A DNA stretch of 64,000 nucleotides from Pseudomonas lundensis (lineage in GTDB: Bacteria > Pseudomonadota > Gammaproteobacteria > Pseudomonadales > Pseudomonadaceae). Numbering within the stretch: position 1 is the first letter of the stretch; each line of letters starts with the position of its first letter. The position numbers and the translations under genes were made by a program. Below are positions 17,551 to 26,773 of the stretch, piece by piece. Location: positions 36,489 through 100,488 of the forward strand of contig NZ_NQKI01000016.1 of NCBI RefSeq assembly GCF_002269125.1, given 5' to 3'. Under the pieces are notes generated by a model, which saw only the letters and a list, made by a program, of their open reading frames with translations, was not told where the DNA came from and did not search any database.

Positions 17551-18474
17551 ATGCCTGATATCTATCACTTTTTCCAAATGCTGGTTAACGGCCTCAACGT
17601 TGGCAGCACCTATGCCCTCATCGCCATCGGCTACACGATGGTGTACGGCATTATTGGAATGATCAACTTCGCCCACGGCGAGGTGTACATGATTGGTTCC
17701 TACATCGCGTTTATCGCCATTGCCGGACTGACCATGATGGGGCTGGACAGCGTGCCGTTGCTGATGACGGCAGCGTTCCTCGCCAGCATTGTGGTGACCA
17801 GTGCCTACGGCTACAGCATCGAACGGGTTGCCTACCGTCCGTTGCGCGGCAGCAACCGCCTGATCCCTTTGATCTCTGCCATTGGTATGTCGATCTTCCT
17901 GCAAAACATGGTGCTCTTGTCACAGGACTCAAAAGACAAATCCATCCCGAACCTGATTCCGGGAGGCTTCACCTTCGGGCCGGGTGGCGCGAGCGAAGTG
18001 GTTATTTCCTACATGCAGATTGTGGTCTTCATCGTCACCTTCCTGGCCATGCTGGGCCTGACGCTGTTCATCTCCCGTTCACGCTTGGGCCGCGCCTGCC
18101 GCGCCTGTGCCGAAGACATGAAGATGGCCAACCTGCTGGGCATCAATACCAACAACGTGATTGCGCTGACCTTTGTGATTGGTGCTGCTCTGGCCGCCGT
18201 CGCGGCGGTTCTGATCAGCGTGCAATACGGTGTGATCAACCCCAACGCAGGTTTTCTGGTGGGGCTCAAAGCCTTTACCGCAGCCGTGCTGGGGGGTATC
18301 GGCAGCATTCCTGGCGCCATGCTGGGCGGGCTGGTACTGGGTGTAGCTGAAGCCTTTGGCGCTGATATTTTCGGCGACCAATACAAAGACGTTGTGGCGT
18401 TTGGCCTGCTGGTATTGGTGCTGTTGTTCCGTCCGACCGGCATTCTGGGGCGTCCGGAGATCGAAAAAGTATGA
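17551..18474 (+). CDS. braD: Branched-chain amino-acid ABC transporter permease BraD (LivH)
   Basis: This 307-aa multi-helix permease has the LivH opening [20 protein letters not shown] and the [13 protein letters not shown] motif. The coupling region [22 protein letters not shown] contacts the ATPases, and the protein ends [14 protein letters not shown]. The ATG at 17551 is preferred over a TTG at 17545 because AGGAG (17538-17543) is correctly spaced for it. Its end overlaps braE by 4 bp. Confidence 0.96.
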   Translation: MPDIYHFFQMLVNGLNVGSTYALIAIGYTMVYGIIGMINFAHGEVYMIGSYIAFIAIAGLTMMGLDSVPLLMTAAFLASIVVTSAYGYSIERVAYRPLRGSNRLIPLISAIGMSIFLQNMVLLSQDSKDKSIPNLIPGGFTFGPGGASEVVISYMQIVVFIVTFLAMLGLTLFISRSRLGRACRACAEDMKMANLLGINTNNVIALTFVIGAALAAVAAVLISVQYGVINPNAGFLVGLKAFTAAVLGGIGSIPGAMLGGLVLGVAEAFGADIFGDQYKDVVAFGLLVLVLLFRPTGILGRPEIEKV

Positions 18475-19727
18475 CTAGGCATCTTAAATCGGCGTTCTTT
18501 AGCGCCCTGTTGGTCTGGGCTGTGGCCTACCCGGTACTGGGTCTGAAACTGACCATCGTCGGCATCAACATTGAAGTTCACAACACCAGCACTTTCACGC
18601 TCAGCGTGATCGCCATCTGTTCGTTGCTGATGTTTGTGCGCGTGTTGTTCAACCAGCAATTGAGCGCTGCCTGGAAAGCTTCGCCCAACCTGCCAAAAGT
18701 CCCTGCAAAAGCCTCAAGCTTTTTGACATTGCCCAGCACCCAGCGCTGGATCATTCTCGGTCTGGTGGTGGTAGCACTGGTGTGGCCGTTCTACGGCTCT
18801 CGTGGCGCGGTGGACATTGCGACCCTGATCCTGATCTACGTGATGCTGGGCCTTGGCTTGAACATCGTGGTGGGGCTCGCGGGCTTACTGGACTTGGGTT
18901 ATGTCGGCTTTTATGCCGTCGGCGCCTACACCTACGCGTTGCTGTCGCACTTTTTCGGCTTCAGCTTCTGGGTGTGCCTGCCTCTGGCGGGTTTAATGGC
19001 CGCCACCTTCGGCTTTTTGCTGGGGTTCCCGGTCCTGCGTTTGCGGGGTGACTATCTGGCCATCGTGACGCTGGGGTTCGGCGAGATCATTCGCCTGTTC
19101 CTGCGTAACCTGACCGACATCACCGGCGGCCCCAACGGCATCAGCAATATCCCCAAGCCCACGCTGTTCGGATTGAGTTTCGACCGCACCGCTGCCGAGG
19201 GCATGCAAACGTTCCACGAATACTTCGGCATCCCCTACAACTCGATCAACAAAGTAATTTTCCTGTACCTGATCGCGTTACTGCTGGTGCTGCTGGTGCT
19301 GTTCGTGATCAACCGTTTGCTGCGCATGCCGATCGGCCGGGCTTGGGAAGCCCTACGTGAAGACGAAATCGCCTGCCGTGCATTGGGTTTGAACCCTACC
19401 GTAATCAAACTTTCGGCCTTCACCCTCGGTGCAACATTCGCCGGGTTTGCCGGTAGCTTCTTTGCCGCCCGCCAAGGGCTGGTGACACCAGAATCGTTCA
19501 CCTTCCTTGAGTCGGCGATCATTCTGGCTATCGTTGTGCTGGGCGGTATGGGTTCGCAGTTGGGTGTGATTCTGGCTGCCGTGGTGATGATTCTGCTCCC
19601 GGAAATGATGCGAGACTTCAGTGAATACCGGATGTTGCTGTTCGGCGCCCTGATGGTGCTGATGATGATCTGGCGTCCGCAAGGTCTGCTACCGATGCAA
19701 CGTCCTCACCTGGAGCTGCGAAAATGA
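18471..19727 (+). CDS. braE: Branched-chain amino-acid ABC transporter permease BraE (LivM)
   Basis: This 418-aa inner-membrane permease carries the LivM signatures [20 protein letters not shown] and [17 protein letters not shown]. The coupling helix [20 protein letters not shown] precedes the final helices. An N-terminal extension of about 100 residues with its own helices is normal for the Pseudomonas/E. coli LivM type. It overlaps braD and braF by 4 bp at each end, indicating translational coupling. Confidence 0.96.
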   Translation: MTRHLKSAFFSALLVWAVAYPVLGLKLTIVGINIEVHNTSTFTLSVIAICSLLMFVRVLFNQQLSAAWKASPNLPKVPAKASSFLTLPSTQRWIILGLVVVALVWPFYGSRGAVDIATLILIYVMLGLGLNIVVGLAGLLDLGYVGFYAVGAYTYALLSHFFGFSFWVCLPLAGLMAATFGFLLGFPVLRLRGDYLAIVTLGFGEIIRLFLRNLTDITGGPNGISNIPKPTLFGLSFDRTAAEGMQTFHEYFGIPYNSINKVIFLYLIALLLVLLVLFVINRLLRMPIGRAWEALREDEIACRALGLNPTVIKLSAFTLGATFAGFAGSFFAARQGLVTPESFTFLESAIILAIVVLGGMGSQLGVILAAVVMILLPEMMRDFSEYRMLLFGALMVLMMIWRPQGLLPMQRPHLELRK

Positions 19728-20491
19728 GCCGCGAGATACTGAAAGTCAGCGGCCTGAGCATGCGCTTTGGCGGCTTGTTGGCGGTCAACGGCGTGGGCCT
19801 GACCGTGAAGGAAAAACAGGTGGTTTCCATGATCGGCCCCAACGGGGCGGGTAAAACCACCGTCTTTAACTGCCTGACCGGGTTCTACAAGCCTTCGGCC
19901 GGAAGCATTTTGCTCGATGGCCAGGCGATTGAAGGCCTGCCCGGTCACGAAATTGCCCGCAAAGGCGTGGTGCGCACCTTCCAGAACGTGCGCCTGTTCA
20001 AGGACATGACGGCTGTCGAGAACTTGCTGATCGCTCAGCATCGCCACCTCAACACCAATTTCCTGGCGGGCTTGTTCAAAACGCCAGCCTTTCGCAAAAG
20101 CGAACATGACGCCATGGAGTACGCTGCGTACTGGCTGGACAAGGTCAACCTGACCGAGTTCGCCAACCGCCCGGCGGGCACTTTGGCTTATGGCCAGCAA
20201 CGGCGTCTGGAGATCGCCCGCTGCATGATGACGCGCCCGCGCATCCTGATGCTCGACGAGCCCGCTGCCGGTTTGAACCCCAAGGAAACCGACGACCTTA
20301 AGGCGCTGATCGGTGTGCTGCGTGAAGAGCACAACGCCACCGTGTTGTTGATTGAGCACGACATGAAACTGGTGATGAGCATCTCTGACCACATCGTGGT
20401 CATCAATCAGGGCACACCGTTGGCGGACGGCACGCCGGAACAGATCCGCGACAACCCTGACGTGATCAAAGCCTATTTGGGGGAAGCGTAA
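19724..20491 (+). CDS. braF: Branched-chain amino-acid ABC transporter ATPase BraF (LivG)
   Basis: This 255-aa ATPase has Walker [10 protein letters not shown] at about residues 38-46, the LivG-type signature [13 protein letters not shown] in place of LSGGQ, and Walker [14 protein letters not shown]. The [12 protein letters not shown] switch histidine follows. It starts within the last codons of braE and is followed directly by braG. Confidence 0.97.
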   Translation: MSREILKVSGLSMRFGGLLAVNGVGLTVKEKQVVSMIGPNGAGKTTVFNCLTGFYKPSAGSILLDGQAIEGLPGHEIARKGVVRTFQNVRLFKDMTAVENLLIAQHRHLNTNFLAGLFKTPAFRKSEHDAMEYAAYWLDKVNLTEFANRPAGTLAYGQQRRLEIARCMMTRPRILMLDEPAAGLNPKETDDLKALIGVLREEHNATVLLIEHDMKLVMSISDHIVVINQGTPLADGTPEQIRDNPDVIKAYLGEA

Positions 20492-21193
20492 ATGCTGCAA
20501 TTCGAAAACGTTTCAACCTTCTACGGCAAGATCCAGGCATTGCACAGCGTCAACGTCGACGTTCGTCAGGGGGAAATCGTGACCCTGATCGGCGCTAACG
20601 GTGCGGGTAAATCCACGTTGATGATGACCCTGTGCGGCTCACCACAGGCTCAAAGCGGCAGTATTCGTTATTTGGGCGAAGAACTGGTGGGGTTGAGTTC
20701 GGCGCAGATCATGCGCAAAAGCATCGCTGTGGTCCCTGAAGGACGCCGGGTCTTTGCTCGGCTGACAGTGGAAGAAAACCTCGCGATGGGCGGTTTTTTT
20801 ACCGACAAGCACGAGTATCAGGAGCAAATGGACAAGGTGCTGCACCTTTTCCCGCGACTGAAAGAGCGCTTTACCCAACGTGGCGGCACCATGTCCGGCG
20901 GCGAACAACAAATGCTTGCCATTGGCCGGGCGCTGATGAGCAAGCCCAAGCTGTTGTTGCTCGATGAACCCTCACTGGGGCTGGCACCCATCATCATTCA
21001 GCAGATTTTCGACATCATCGAACAGCTGCGCAGAGAAGGTGTGACGGTGTTTCTGGTAGAGCAGAACGCCAACCAGGCCTTGAAAATTGCCGACCGCGCC
21101 TACGTGTTGGAGAACGGCCGGGTGGTGATGCAAGGCACTGGCGAGCAGTTGCTCTGCGATCCAAAAGTGCGCGACGCCTACCTCGGCGGCTAA
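20492..21193 (+). CDS. braG: Branched-chain amino-acid ABC transporter ATPase BraG (LivF)
   Basis: This 233-aa second ATPase of the transporter has Walker A GANGAGKST (about 34-42), the signature MSGGEQQMLAIGRALM, Walker B LLLLDEPSLGLAP, and VEQNANQAL in the switch region. It starts immediately after the braF stop codon and is the last gene before a strong terminator. Confidence 0.97.
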   Translation: MLQFENVSTFYGKIQALHSVNVDVRQGEIVTLIGANGAGKSTLMMTLCGSPQAQSGSIRYLGEELVGLSSAQIMRKSIAVVPEGRRVFARLTVEENLAMGGFFTDKHEYQEQMDKVLHLFPRLKERFTQRGGTMSGGEQQMLAIGRALMSKPKLLLLDEPSLGLAPIIIQQIFDIIEQLRREGVTVFLVEQNANQALKIADRAYVLENGRVVMQGTGEQLLCDPKVRDAYLGG

Positions 21194-21211
21194 CCCTGCC
21201 CGTGACACAAG

Positions 21212-21238
21212 AACGGCCCTTCGGGGCCGTTTTCTTTT
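21212..21238 (+). terminator. Terminator of the bra operon
   Basis: AACGGCCC-TTCG-GGGCCGTT, a tetraloop hairpin, is followed by TTCTTTT. Confidence 0.92.
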
Positions 21239-21429
21239 CCAGCGGTCATTTCACGCCCGTTGAACAGCCGCTGCTCTGCGCTTATGCATCGACTGCCAAC
21301 CTGACTGTCAGGCACATTTCATTTTTTTCAACTGCTCTGTAATAAAACCCGAAGTCGCTTCTCTAGTGAAGTAAGCCGGCAGCCAACACGCGCTGGCCAC
21401 ACTAGAAAACTCAACCTCGGAGAATCACC

Positions 21430-21615
21430 ATGTCCAACAAAACCACTCGCACTGTATCCGCCGCGGGTGCTGGCACTACCTGCGCGGGCACAGCCAAAAC
21501 CGACCATCAGGCCAACGCGTGGAAATTGGTCCCTAAAGGCACGTGCGAGCGCACTGTCAGCACCACCTCCCCGACCGGTTTCGGGCAGTTGACGGCTTAT
21601 ACCGCCAAATCCTGA
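21430..21615 (+). CDS. Putative precursor peptide of an MNIO (DUF692) RiPP operon
   Basis: This 61-aa peptide lies 16 bp upstream of the DUF692 gene, with a good ribosome site (CGGAGAATCACC). It is rich in Thr, Ala, Gly and Lys and has exactly two cysteines: C18 in TTCAG and C39 in KGTCER. There is no obvious hydrophobic signal peptide, unlike the DUF2282-type bufferin precursors that have a Sec signal and more cysteines. Position and size make it the likely modified substrate, with cysteines as the expected sites. A possible promoter is TGTAAT (21338-21343) spaced 16 nt from TCTCTA (21360-21365), about 65 bp upstream; this is weak evidence. The final product and its function are unknown. Confidence 0.68.
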   Translation: MSNKTTRTVSAAGAGTTCAGTAKTDHQANAWKLVPKGTCERTVSTTSPTGFGQLTAYTAKS

Positions 21616-21631
21616 CAGTCGTCATTGAGCC

Positions 21632-22516
21632 ATGATGATGCACAGCCCGACTGCTTCGCACATCGCGCCTCGTGCGCCCCAGCTTTCGCCACGTGCGGGG
21701 CTGGGGCTCAAGGCCGAGCACTTCAAAGACATTCTGGAGACCCGGCCCGATATCGGTTTCTTCGAAGTTCATGCCGAAAACTACATGGTCGCCGGAGGCC
21801 CCTTTCACCATTATTTGAGCTTGATTCGGGAGCACTATCCCCTGTCGATCCACGGGGTAGGTCTGTCCATTGGCTGCGAGGGGGTGCTGGATCAAGCCCA
21901 TTTATTGCGATTGCGTACCCTGCTCGACCGCTATGAGCCTGAACAATTCTCTGAACACCTGGCGTGGTCCACCCATGGTCAGTGGTTTCTCAATGACCTG
22001 CTGCCATTGCGCTATGACGACGCGACGTTAACGCGGGTCTGTGAGCATATCGATCACGTACAAAACGTCCTGCGACGGCCCATGCTGCTGGAAAACCCGG
22101 CAACCTACGTCGAATTCGATCAGGCCGACTACGACGAAGCTGCATTTATTCATCACGTCATACAGCGCACCGGCTGTGGCCTGTTGCTGGATGTGAACAA
22201 TGTGTACGTGTCCTGCATCAATCATCGCCGTGATCCGATTGCCTATATCGACGCCCTGCCATTACAGGCCGTCGGCGAACTTCATCTGGCAGGTTTTGCC
22301 GAAGACACCGACAGTCAGGGCCAGCGCCTGTTGATCGACAACCATGGTGCAGCCGTTGATAGCGCCGTCTGGGCCCTTTATTGGCAGGTATTGAAGCGTA
22401 TCGGTCCCATGGCGACCCTGATTGAACGGGATAATCACCTACCTGCCCTGAACGAGCTGCTCATCGAAGCGCAACGCGCTGATCATATGATTCAGACCTC
22501 AAAGGTGCGTGTATGA
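21632..22516 (+). CDS. MNIO family (DUF692) multinuclear non-heme iron oxidative enzyme
   Basis: This 294-aa TIM-barrel protein is of the DUF692/MNIO family, whose members (MbnB, TglH, BufB and relatives) oxidise peptide cysteines using two or three iron ions. Expected metal ligands are visible: H74 in SIHGVG, E108-H109 in SEHLAW, E154 in LLENP, D187/N189 in LLLDVNN, H198 in INHRRD, E216 and H218 in GELHLAG, and D236/H238 in IDNHG. It follows the 61-aa peptide gene and overlaps the DUF2063 gene by 4 bp, the usual order of bufferin-like clusters. Three ATG codons in a row make the exact start uncertain by two residues. Confidence 0.92.
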   Translation: MMMHSPTASHIAPRAPQLSPRAGLGLKAEHFKDILETRPDIGFFEVHAENYMVAGGPFHHYLSLIREHYPLSIHGVGLSIGCEGVLDQAHLLRLRTLLDRYEPEQFSEHLAWSTHGQWFLNDLLPLRYDDATLTRVCEHIDHVQNVLRRPMLLENPATYVEFDQADYDEAAFIHHVIQRTGCGLLLDVNNVYVSCINHRRDPIAYIDALPLQAVGELHLAGFAEDTDSQGQRLLIDNHGAAVDSAVWALYWQVLKRIGPMATLIERDNHLPALNELLIEAQRADHMIQTSKVRV

Positions 22517-23289
22517 CCTTACAACAGGCCTTCAGCGCCGCCCTGTTCGATCCGCAGTCGAGTTGCCCGCACGGTGTGATTTGCCCTGTTGGCAGTGATG
22601 CGTCGAGCCGTTTTTCCGTGTACCGAAACAACGTACTCAGCGGTTTGATCAACGCCTTGGGCGCCAGTTTTCCGGTGGTTGCCCGCTTGGTGGGAGACGC
22701 GCTCTTCCATGGCATGGCGCACGTGTTCGTGCACAAAAACCCGCCGGACAATCCGGTCATGAGTACCTACGGGCATTGCTTTGCGGAGTTCATTCAAGAT
22801 TTTGCCCCGGCCAATAGCCTGCCGTATCTCGCTGATGTCGCACGCTTGGAATGGCTCTGTGTTCAGGCATATCACGCCGCCGATGCCCTGCCTTTGAACC
22901 CGCAGGCCCTTGCGCGGGCATTGGCCAATCCCGCTACCCTGGAACAACTGCGCATGACGTTGCACCCGAGTGTGGCCACCCTGCATTCCCCGTATGCCGT
23001 GGCCTCCCTGTGGATTGCGCACCAGAACAGCGGACACCTTCAGGGACTGGACCCCAGCCAGCCGCAAAGTGCGCTGGTGCTGCGTCAAGGTTTGAACGTA
23101 GAAGTGTTTGCGGTCAGCTCAGGGAGCGTAGCGTTTATTCGACTTTTGAAAACCCACTGCCCTCTTGGTCAAGCTGCTGACAATGCCCTGCACGCCGATC
23201 CCGGATTTGACTTGAGCCAGTGCCTGGCACTGCTCATCAGCATGGGCGCCATCACCGAAGTGCAGCACGCCCATGAGGTAACGTTATGA
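22513..23289 (+). CDS. DUF2063 (BufC/HvfC-like) partner of the MNIO enzyme
   Basis: This 258-aa protein has the N-terminal DUF2063 domain, once called putative DNA-binding, seen as [20 protein letters not shown] (about 33-52) and [13 protein letters not shown]. In MNIO systems this protein acts with the DUF692 enzyme as a peptide-recognition partner, so a role in presenting the 61-aa precursor is likely. It overlaps its neighbours by 4 bp on both sides, indicating coupled translation. Confidence 0.88.
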   Translation: MTLQQAFSAALFDPQSSCPHGVICPVGSDASSRFSVYRNNVLSGLINALGASFPVVARLVGDALFHGMAHVFVHKNPPDNPVMSTYGHCFAEFIQDFAPANSLPYLADVARLEWLCVQAYHAADALPLNPQALARALANPATLEQLRMTLHPSVATLHSPYAVASLWIAHQNSGHLQGLDPSQPQSALVLRQGLNVEVFAVSSGSVAFIRLLKTHCPLGQAADNALHADPGFDLSQCLALLISMGAITEVQHAHEVTL

Positions 23290-23795
23290 ACACGTTTACA
23301 GAATATTCCTGCAGAATCGGCCGTTTATGGGCACATACAACCCGTGCTCTGCAACGCATTCCCCACTCCCTGATAGCGTTAATTGCGCGCTTCTCCATCG
23401 CCGCTGTGTTCTGGAAGTCGGGGCAAACCAAGGTTGAAGGCTTTGCACTGGATGTGGTGTCCGGCACTGTCGAGTGGGGACAACCCCACTTGGCCGATTC
23501 AGCGCTGTACTTGTTCAGCCACGAGTACAAGGTGCCATTGCTGCCTGCGGAGTTCGCCGCTTACGCGGCGACCGTCTGCGAACACCTATTCCCCGTGCTG
23601 ATTTTGGTGGGCCTGGCGACCCGCTTTTCAGCGTTGGCGCTGCTGGGCATGACCATGACCATTCAACTGTTCGTTTACCCCGATGCCTACGCCACGCACG
23701 GAACGTGGGCCACGATTTTGCTGTACCTGATGGCGCGGGGACCGGGCACCCTTTCCATCGACCACTGGCTGGCGCGGCGTTATCGTCAAGGCTGA
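23286..23795 (+). CDS. DoxX family membrane protein of the MNIO operon
   Basis: This 169-aa protein has about four membrane helices. The DoxX-like start is IALIARFSIAAVFWKSGQTKVEG, followed by AAYAATVCEHLFPVLILVGLATRFSALALLGMTMTIQLFV. DoxX proteins are the regular fourth member of bufferin/HvfABCD-type clusters; a redox or export function is suspected but not proven. It overlaps the DUF2063 gene by 4 bp and closes the operon. No clear terminator follows; the next 260 bp to the T6SS cassette hold no recognised feature. Confidence 0.88.
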   Translation: MNTFTEYSCRIGRLWAHTTRALQRIPHSLIALIARFSIAAVFWKSGQTKVEGFALDVVSGTVEWGQPHLADSALYLFSHEYKVPLLPAEFAAYAATVCEHLFPVLILVGLATRFSALALLGMTMTIQLFVYPDAYATHGTWATILLYLMARGPGTLSIDHWLARRYRQG

Positions 23796-24056
23796 TCGCA
23801 GGTCGAGGCAGTGCGTTGAAACCAACTCACAAGGTAATCCACCCATATGTGCGTGCGCTTGAGGTCATGACGCAAACGCACTGCACAAGCGCATCAGACC
23901 GATCGGTATTGAGCATGCTGGCATAGGGGATGGTAATAAATTACAAGCGGCCACCGTATTAATGTTGGCGGCGACAAACACCGTCCACAGGGCAAATCAA
24001 GGGGCCATGATGTCAGCAAGACGTCGACATTCACGCACAACGCTTTAGGTACACGT

Positions 24057-24380
24057 CTATTTTTGAGACAGAAAACGCCGAGGTTTTTCTCGAGTTGGGA
24101 TGCAAACGGCTTGAAGCACAGCACTTATAAATGCGACCCATCGGACGATATAGTTACCTTCAATAATGACGTTGGAAGAAGGAACGAAATAAATATAACC
24201 ATGGCGCGCTACATTTAACTGAACCATCCCCCAAAGCATGACCCATACAAAAAACAACCAGAACCGGGCCACTTTAAACCTTCGCCCCGATATCGCTCTG
24301 GACGTCGCAAAAAAAACCAAAAAAACAACAACCGAAGCAAACAAATAGAGCATCGACACAAGGAGCGCGTTATTCATCAT
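24057..24380 (-). CDS. Small membrane protein, candidate immunity protein of the Hcp-DUF4225 cassette
   Basis: This protein of about 107 aa has three hydrophobic segments (LLVSMLYLFASVVVFLVFF, FWLFFVWVMLWGMVQL and IVRWVAFISAVLQAVC) and a basic C-terminal tail. It starts inside the end of the DUF4225 gene (ATG at 24380 or 24377; a start at 24392 is also open), so translation is coupled. It has no recognised domain. The position directly after a putative T6SS effector and the membrane location make an immunity role the simplest inference. Confidence 0.6.
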   Translation of the reverse strand: MMNNALLVSMLYLFASVVVFLVFFATSRAISGRRFKVARFWLFFVWVMLWGMVQLNVARHGYIYFVPSSNVIIEGNYIVRWVAFISAVLQAVCIPTREKPRRFLSQK

Positions 24381-25092
24381 TATCTCTGGCATCCGAGTAC
24401 ATAGATTTTATTGTCACACCATTCGATAACACTTCAAATGACAACGCCGTTTTACTCGCATTTTCATACCCTCGCACATAATCGGTGCGCACATACCTGA
24501 ACAAGCGCCATGCATCAGGCTTTAATACCAACCGACCGACGCCGTAGGCGGAAAGTCCCAACTCCAAAGTCCCGTAAGCCATATCACCCTCGAAAGCGCT
24601 GCCCCCCATTAGGTTAGCCAGCTTCTGATACCCCTTTCTAAGTGGCCCCTGTGTATCAGAGCGTCCTTCCCATAAATTTCGCCCGTTTTCATACACATTG
24701 TTGGCTCCATGAGCCATCAACGGTCCTCCAGCAAAGACACAGAGCGTACCAGCTGAGGCATAGCACATCCCGGCACCCGCAGCGATCTGAAGTGCCCCTG
24801 CGATTGCGGCAACACCTTTTTGAGCGACTTCCAATGATTGACTAAGGAGGCTGCTCTGTTCATTTTTTATGTCCTGCAGACCCTCCTCAGGGCTCTTATT
24901 TCCCAAAGCAACATCATTAACAATACCTCGTGCGTAATAGGCGACCTCCCGATTGAATTGAATACGCAGTGTGCCATCTTGAATGTGACGAGCGCCAAGT
25001 GTGCAGGCTTGTTTTGCCAAATTCGCCGCGGCCTGACTGACGACCCAGTAATCGCAACTGTCGGGAAAACAGCCATCCTTTGAAGGGCTCAT
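24370..25092 (-). CDS. DUF4225 domain protein, putative Hcp-linked type VI effector
   Basis: This 240-aa protein matches DUF4225 in its C-terminal half, with GPLRKGYQ, MAYGTLELGLSAYGVGRLVL and KPDAWRLFRYVRTDYVRGYE. The N-terminal part (QFNREVAYYARGIV) is soluble and helical. Around residues 92-125 there is an Ala/Gly-rich hydrophobic hairpin (VAAIAGALQIAAGAGMCYAS), which suggests membrane insertion. Its ATG follows the hcp stop codon with no gap and it overlaps a small membrane-protein gene, a typical effector-immunity layout. Toxic activity is inferred; no catalytic residues are known to me. Base composition is more AT-rich than the flanks. Confidence 0.72.
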   Translation of the reverse strand: MSPSKDGCFPDSCDYWVVSQAAANLAKQACTLGARHIQDGTLRIQFNREVAYYARGIVNDVALGNKSPEEGLQDIKNEQSSLLSQSLEVAQKGVAAIAGALQIAAGAGMCYASAGTLCVFAGGPLMAHGANNVYENGRNLWEGRSDTQGPLRKGYQKLANLMGGSAFEGDMAYGTLELGLSAYGVGRLVLKPDAWRLFRYVRTDYVRGYENASKTALSFEVLSNGVTIKSMYSDARDNDE

Positions 25093-25575
25093 TCACTCAT
25101 CTCCCCATGAACTGTACCCACTGGTCCCTGCCAAATGGTGAGTCCAAGTAATGTAGCGGTATCGAATTGCAAGATGCTCTTGGGGTTCGAAGTCATTTTG
25201 TAAAACGGCATGGGGCATATCGAGTGTGAGATCGACAACAACACCGCCTTTGATTTCAACGGTGTAAAATTTTTCCTGCAATCCAAATGAAGAAATGCGA
25301 TAAAAGTGAATAACGCCGTTTATTTCCTCTCTACTTGAGAGCGCTTGAGCGAGTAAAGGCGACGATTTATCAACATTCTTTGTAATCAGAATGGGTTTAT
25401 GTGTTGGCCTGTCAATATTTCCCAAATTGGCCATATTGTGATTGTAAGAAAGCACCATAATTTCATCGGCGTGTGCAGACTGGCATTTATTGCCAATCGA
25501 TTCTTGGGTTGAACACCCCGCCGAAATAAGGCCTTGCGCCTTGCCGATAATGGTCATGTAACCTTGGTTAGCCAT
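25093..25575 (-). CDS. hcp: Type VI secretion tube protein Hcp (orphan)
   Basis: This 160-aa protein is of the Hcp/TssD family in the enterobacterial-like HcpA form: it starts MANQGYMTIIGKAQG and has LISAGCSTQESIGNKCQ, LSYNHNMANL, THKPILITKNVDKSSPLLAQAL and a C-terminal IRYRYITWTHH. Hcp rings stack to form the T6SS tube and can carry small effectors. No other T6SS structural gene lies in the window, so this is an auxiliary hcp that would rely on a system elsewhere. The next gene starts at the base following its stop codon, which ties it to the DUF4225 protein. Confidence 0.95.
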   Translation of the reverse strand: MANQGYMTIIGKAQGLISAGCSTQESIGNKCQSAHADEIMVLSYNHNMANLGNIDRPTHKPILITKNVDKSSPLLAQALSSREEINGVIHFYRISSFGLQEKFYTVEIKGGVVVDLTLDMPHAVLQNDFEPQEHLAIRYRYITWTHHLAGTSGYSSWGDE

Positions 25576-25767
25576 TCACGCCACTCCTTTTAAATAAGCT
25601 GAACAGGCTAATTCAAGGGCTTAAGGCGACTTGTAGGACTTCTCCGAAATTTAAAAAGTGGTGTATTCAAGAGCAGTGCCACCCAATAAATCCTTGTTCA
25701 GAAGGGGTGATCTGCCAAGCACCCCTTTACCGTGTCAAGGCGGTTTCGCAAAAGCCGCCGCTATCAA

Positions 25768-25926
25768 CGTGTGAACTCGGTCAGCCCCACCGTACTGGAA
25801 GAAGCCATGGATCATTACGCTCCTTTCTTCCGCGGGTTCAAGCCGGTTCCGGCCGCGGAGGTGGCACTGGCCTACGCAAAAAGTGTTGAAGGTTTGCACA
25901 CCGGCCAGACGTATCAGGTCGGCTAA
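25768..25926 (+). pseudogene. Remnant of a short-chain dehydrogenase gene (C-terminal end only)
   Basis: The frame reads RVNSVSPTVLEEAM, then FKPVPAAEVALAYAKSVEG and TGQTY, which is the C-terminal end of small SDR-family reductases. About the first 150 residues, including the NAD(P) motif and the catalytic Tyr/Lys, are absent. An open frame extends back to 25732 but its first dozen residues look random. The break lies near the promoter side of the hcp cassette, so the gene may have been cut when that cassette inserted. Confidence 0.65.
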
Positions 25927-25985
25927 ACACTTGTGATGGCAGGCGAGCCTGAGTAACGTGGCGGCACATGTCAGGAGACCAGAAG

Positions 25986-26657
25986 ATGCGTGCTGCCCGT
26001 TCCTTAGTTTTAGTCGCCCTGCTCCCCGTATTCGCGGGCTGCCAATTGTTCAACAGCAAACCCGTGGACAGCCATGCGGGTTTGTCGCGTCTGCAAGGCC
26101 AGTTGGTTTCGACCAACGGTGAGCTGGTCTTCCAGCCCTGTGTCGGACAACAGCGTTACGTCGTGCGTGACAGCGAAAACACCACGCTCGTACAAGATGG
26201 CGCAGACATGCCCATCAAGCCCGAGGCCCTGTTCGCGGACATTCGCGGCCAATTTATCGCCAGCAAAACCGCCGGTTCGAATGGCGAGGTCAACGTCAAA
26301 CAGCTCTATCGTCTTGAACGCAGCAGTACGGCCTGCCAAGACCCGAACTTCAAGCAACTGACCGTGCATGCCAACGGCAACGGCCCGGCGTGGGAAGTCC
26401 GTGCGGGCAGTAAGGGCCTGGAGTTGACCCGTGAAGGCCAACCGCCCCTGGCGCTGCCGTATGTGGAAGAGCAAGTCGGTGACGGGCGCTTTTACCTGTC
26501 CACCGAAGCCAACCATCAACGCATTGAGCTGTGGGTGGCCCCGCAACGTTGCACCGACAGTGTTAATGGCAGCGTGCAACATTTAGGCGCCGAGCTGCGG
26601 GTCAACGGGCAGGTGCAGCGCGGTTGCGGCTATTTCGGTGGCGCGCGCAACGACTAA
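25986..26657 (+). CDS. Predicted lipoprotein, COG3650-type
   Basis: This 223-aa exported protein has a short signal peptide and a lipobox (LLPVFAGCQ, Cys near residue 20), so it should be lipid-anchored. The mature part has paired cysteines (FQPC, STAC, QRC, RGC) and Trp/Gly-rich strands. I place it with an uncharacterised COG3650-like family of cell-envelope proteins. The start at 25986 has a GGAGACCAGAAG ribosome site; the frame is open a few codons further upstream. Confidence 0.68.
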   Translation: MRAARSLVLVALLPVFAGCQLFNSKPVDSHAGLSRLQGQLVSTNGELVFQPCVGQQRYVVRDSENTTLVQDGADMPIKPEALFADIRGQFIASKTAGSNGEVNVKQLYRLERSSTACQDPNFKQLTVHANGNGPAWEVRAGSKGLELTREGQPPLALPYVEEQVGDGRFYLSTEANHQRIELWVAPQRCTDSVNGSVQHLGAELRVNGQVQRGCGYFGGARND

Positions 26658-26773
26658 TCGACGACTGTTACTGAACATTGCCGTTTAAGCCTGACGGATT
26701 TACCCCGAAGCAGCCTATAATCGCCGGTCTATGGCTGCCGGGGTAAACCTGGCCCCAATACTGGACCACCGTC

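Noticed and set aside
24057..25575. Possibility of a complete type VI secretion locus
   Set aside because: No sheath, baseplate, ClpV or VgrG gene is nearby; only an auxiliary Hcp with two linked genes is seen.
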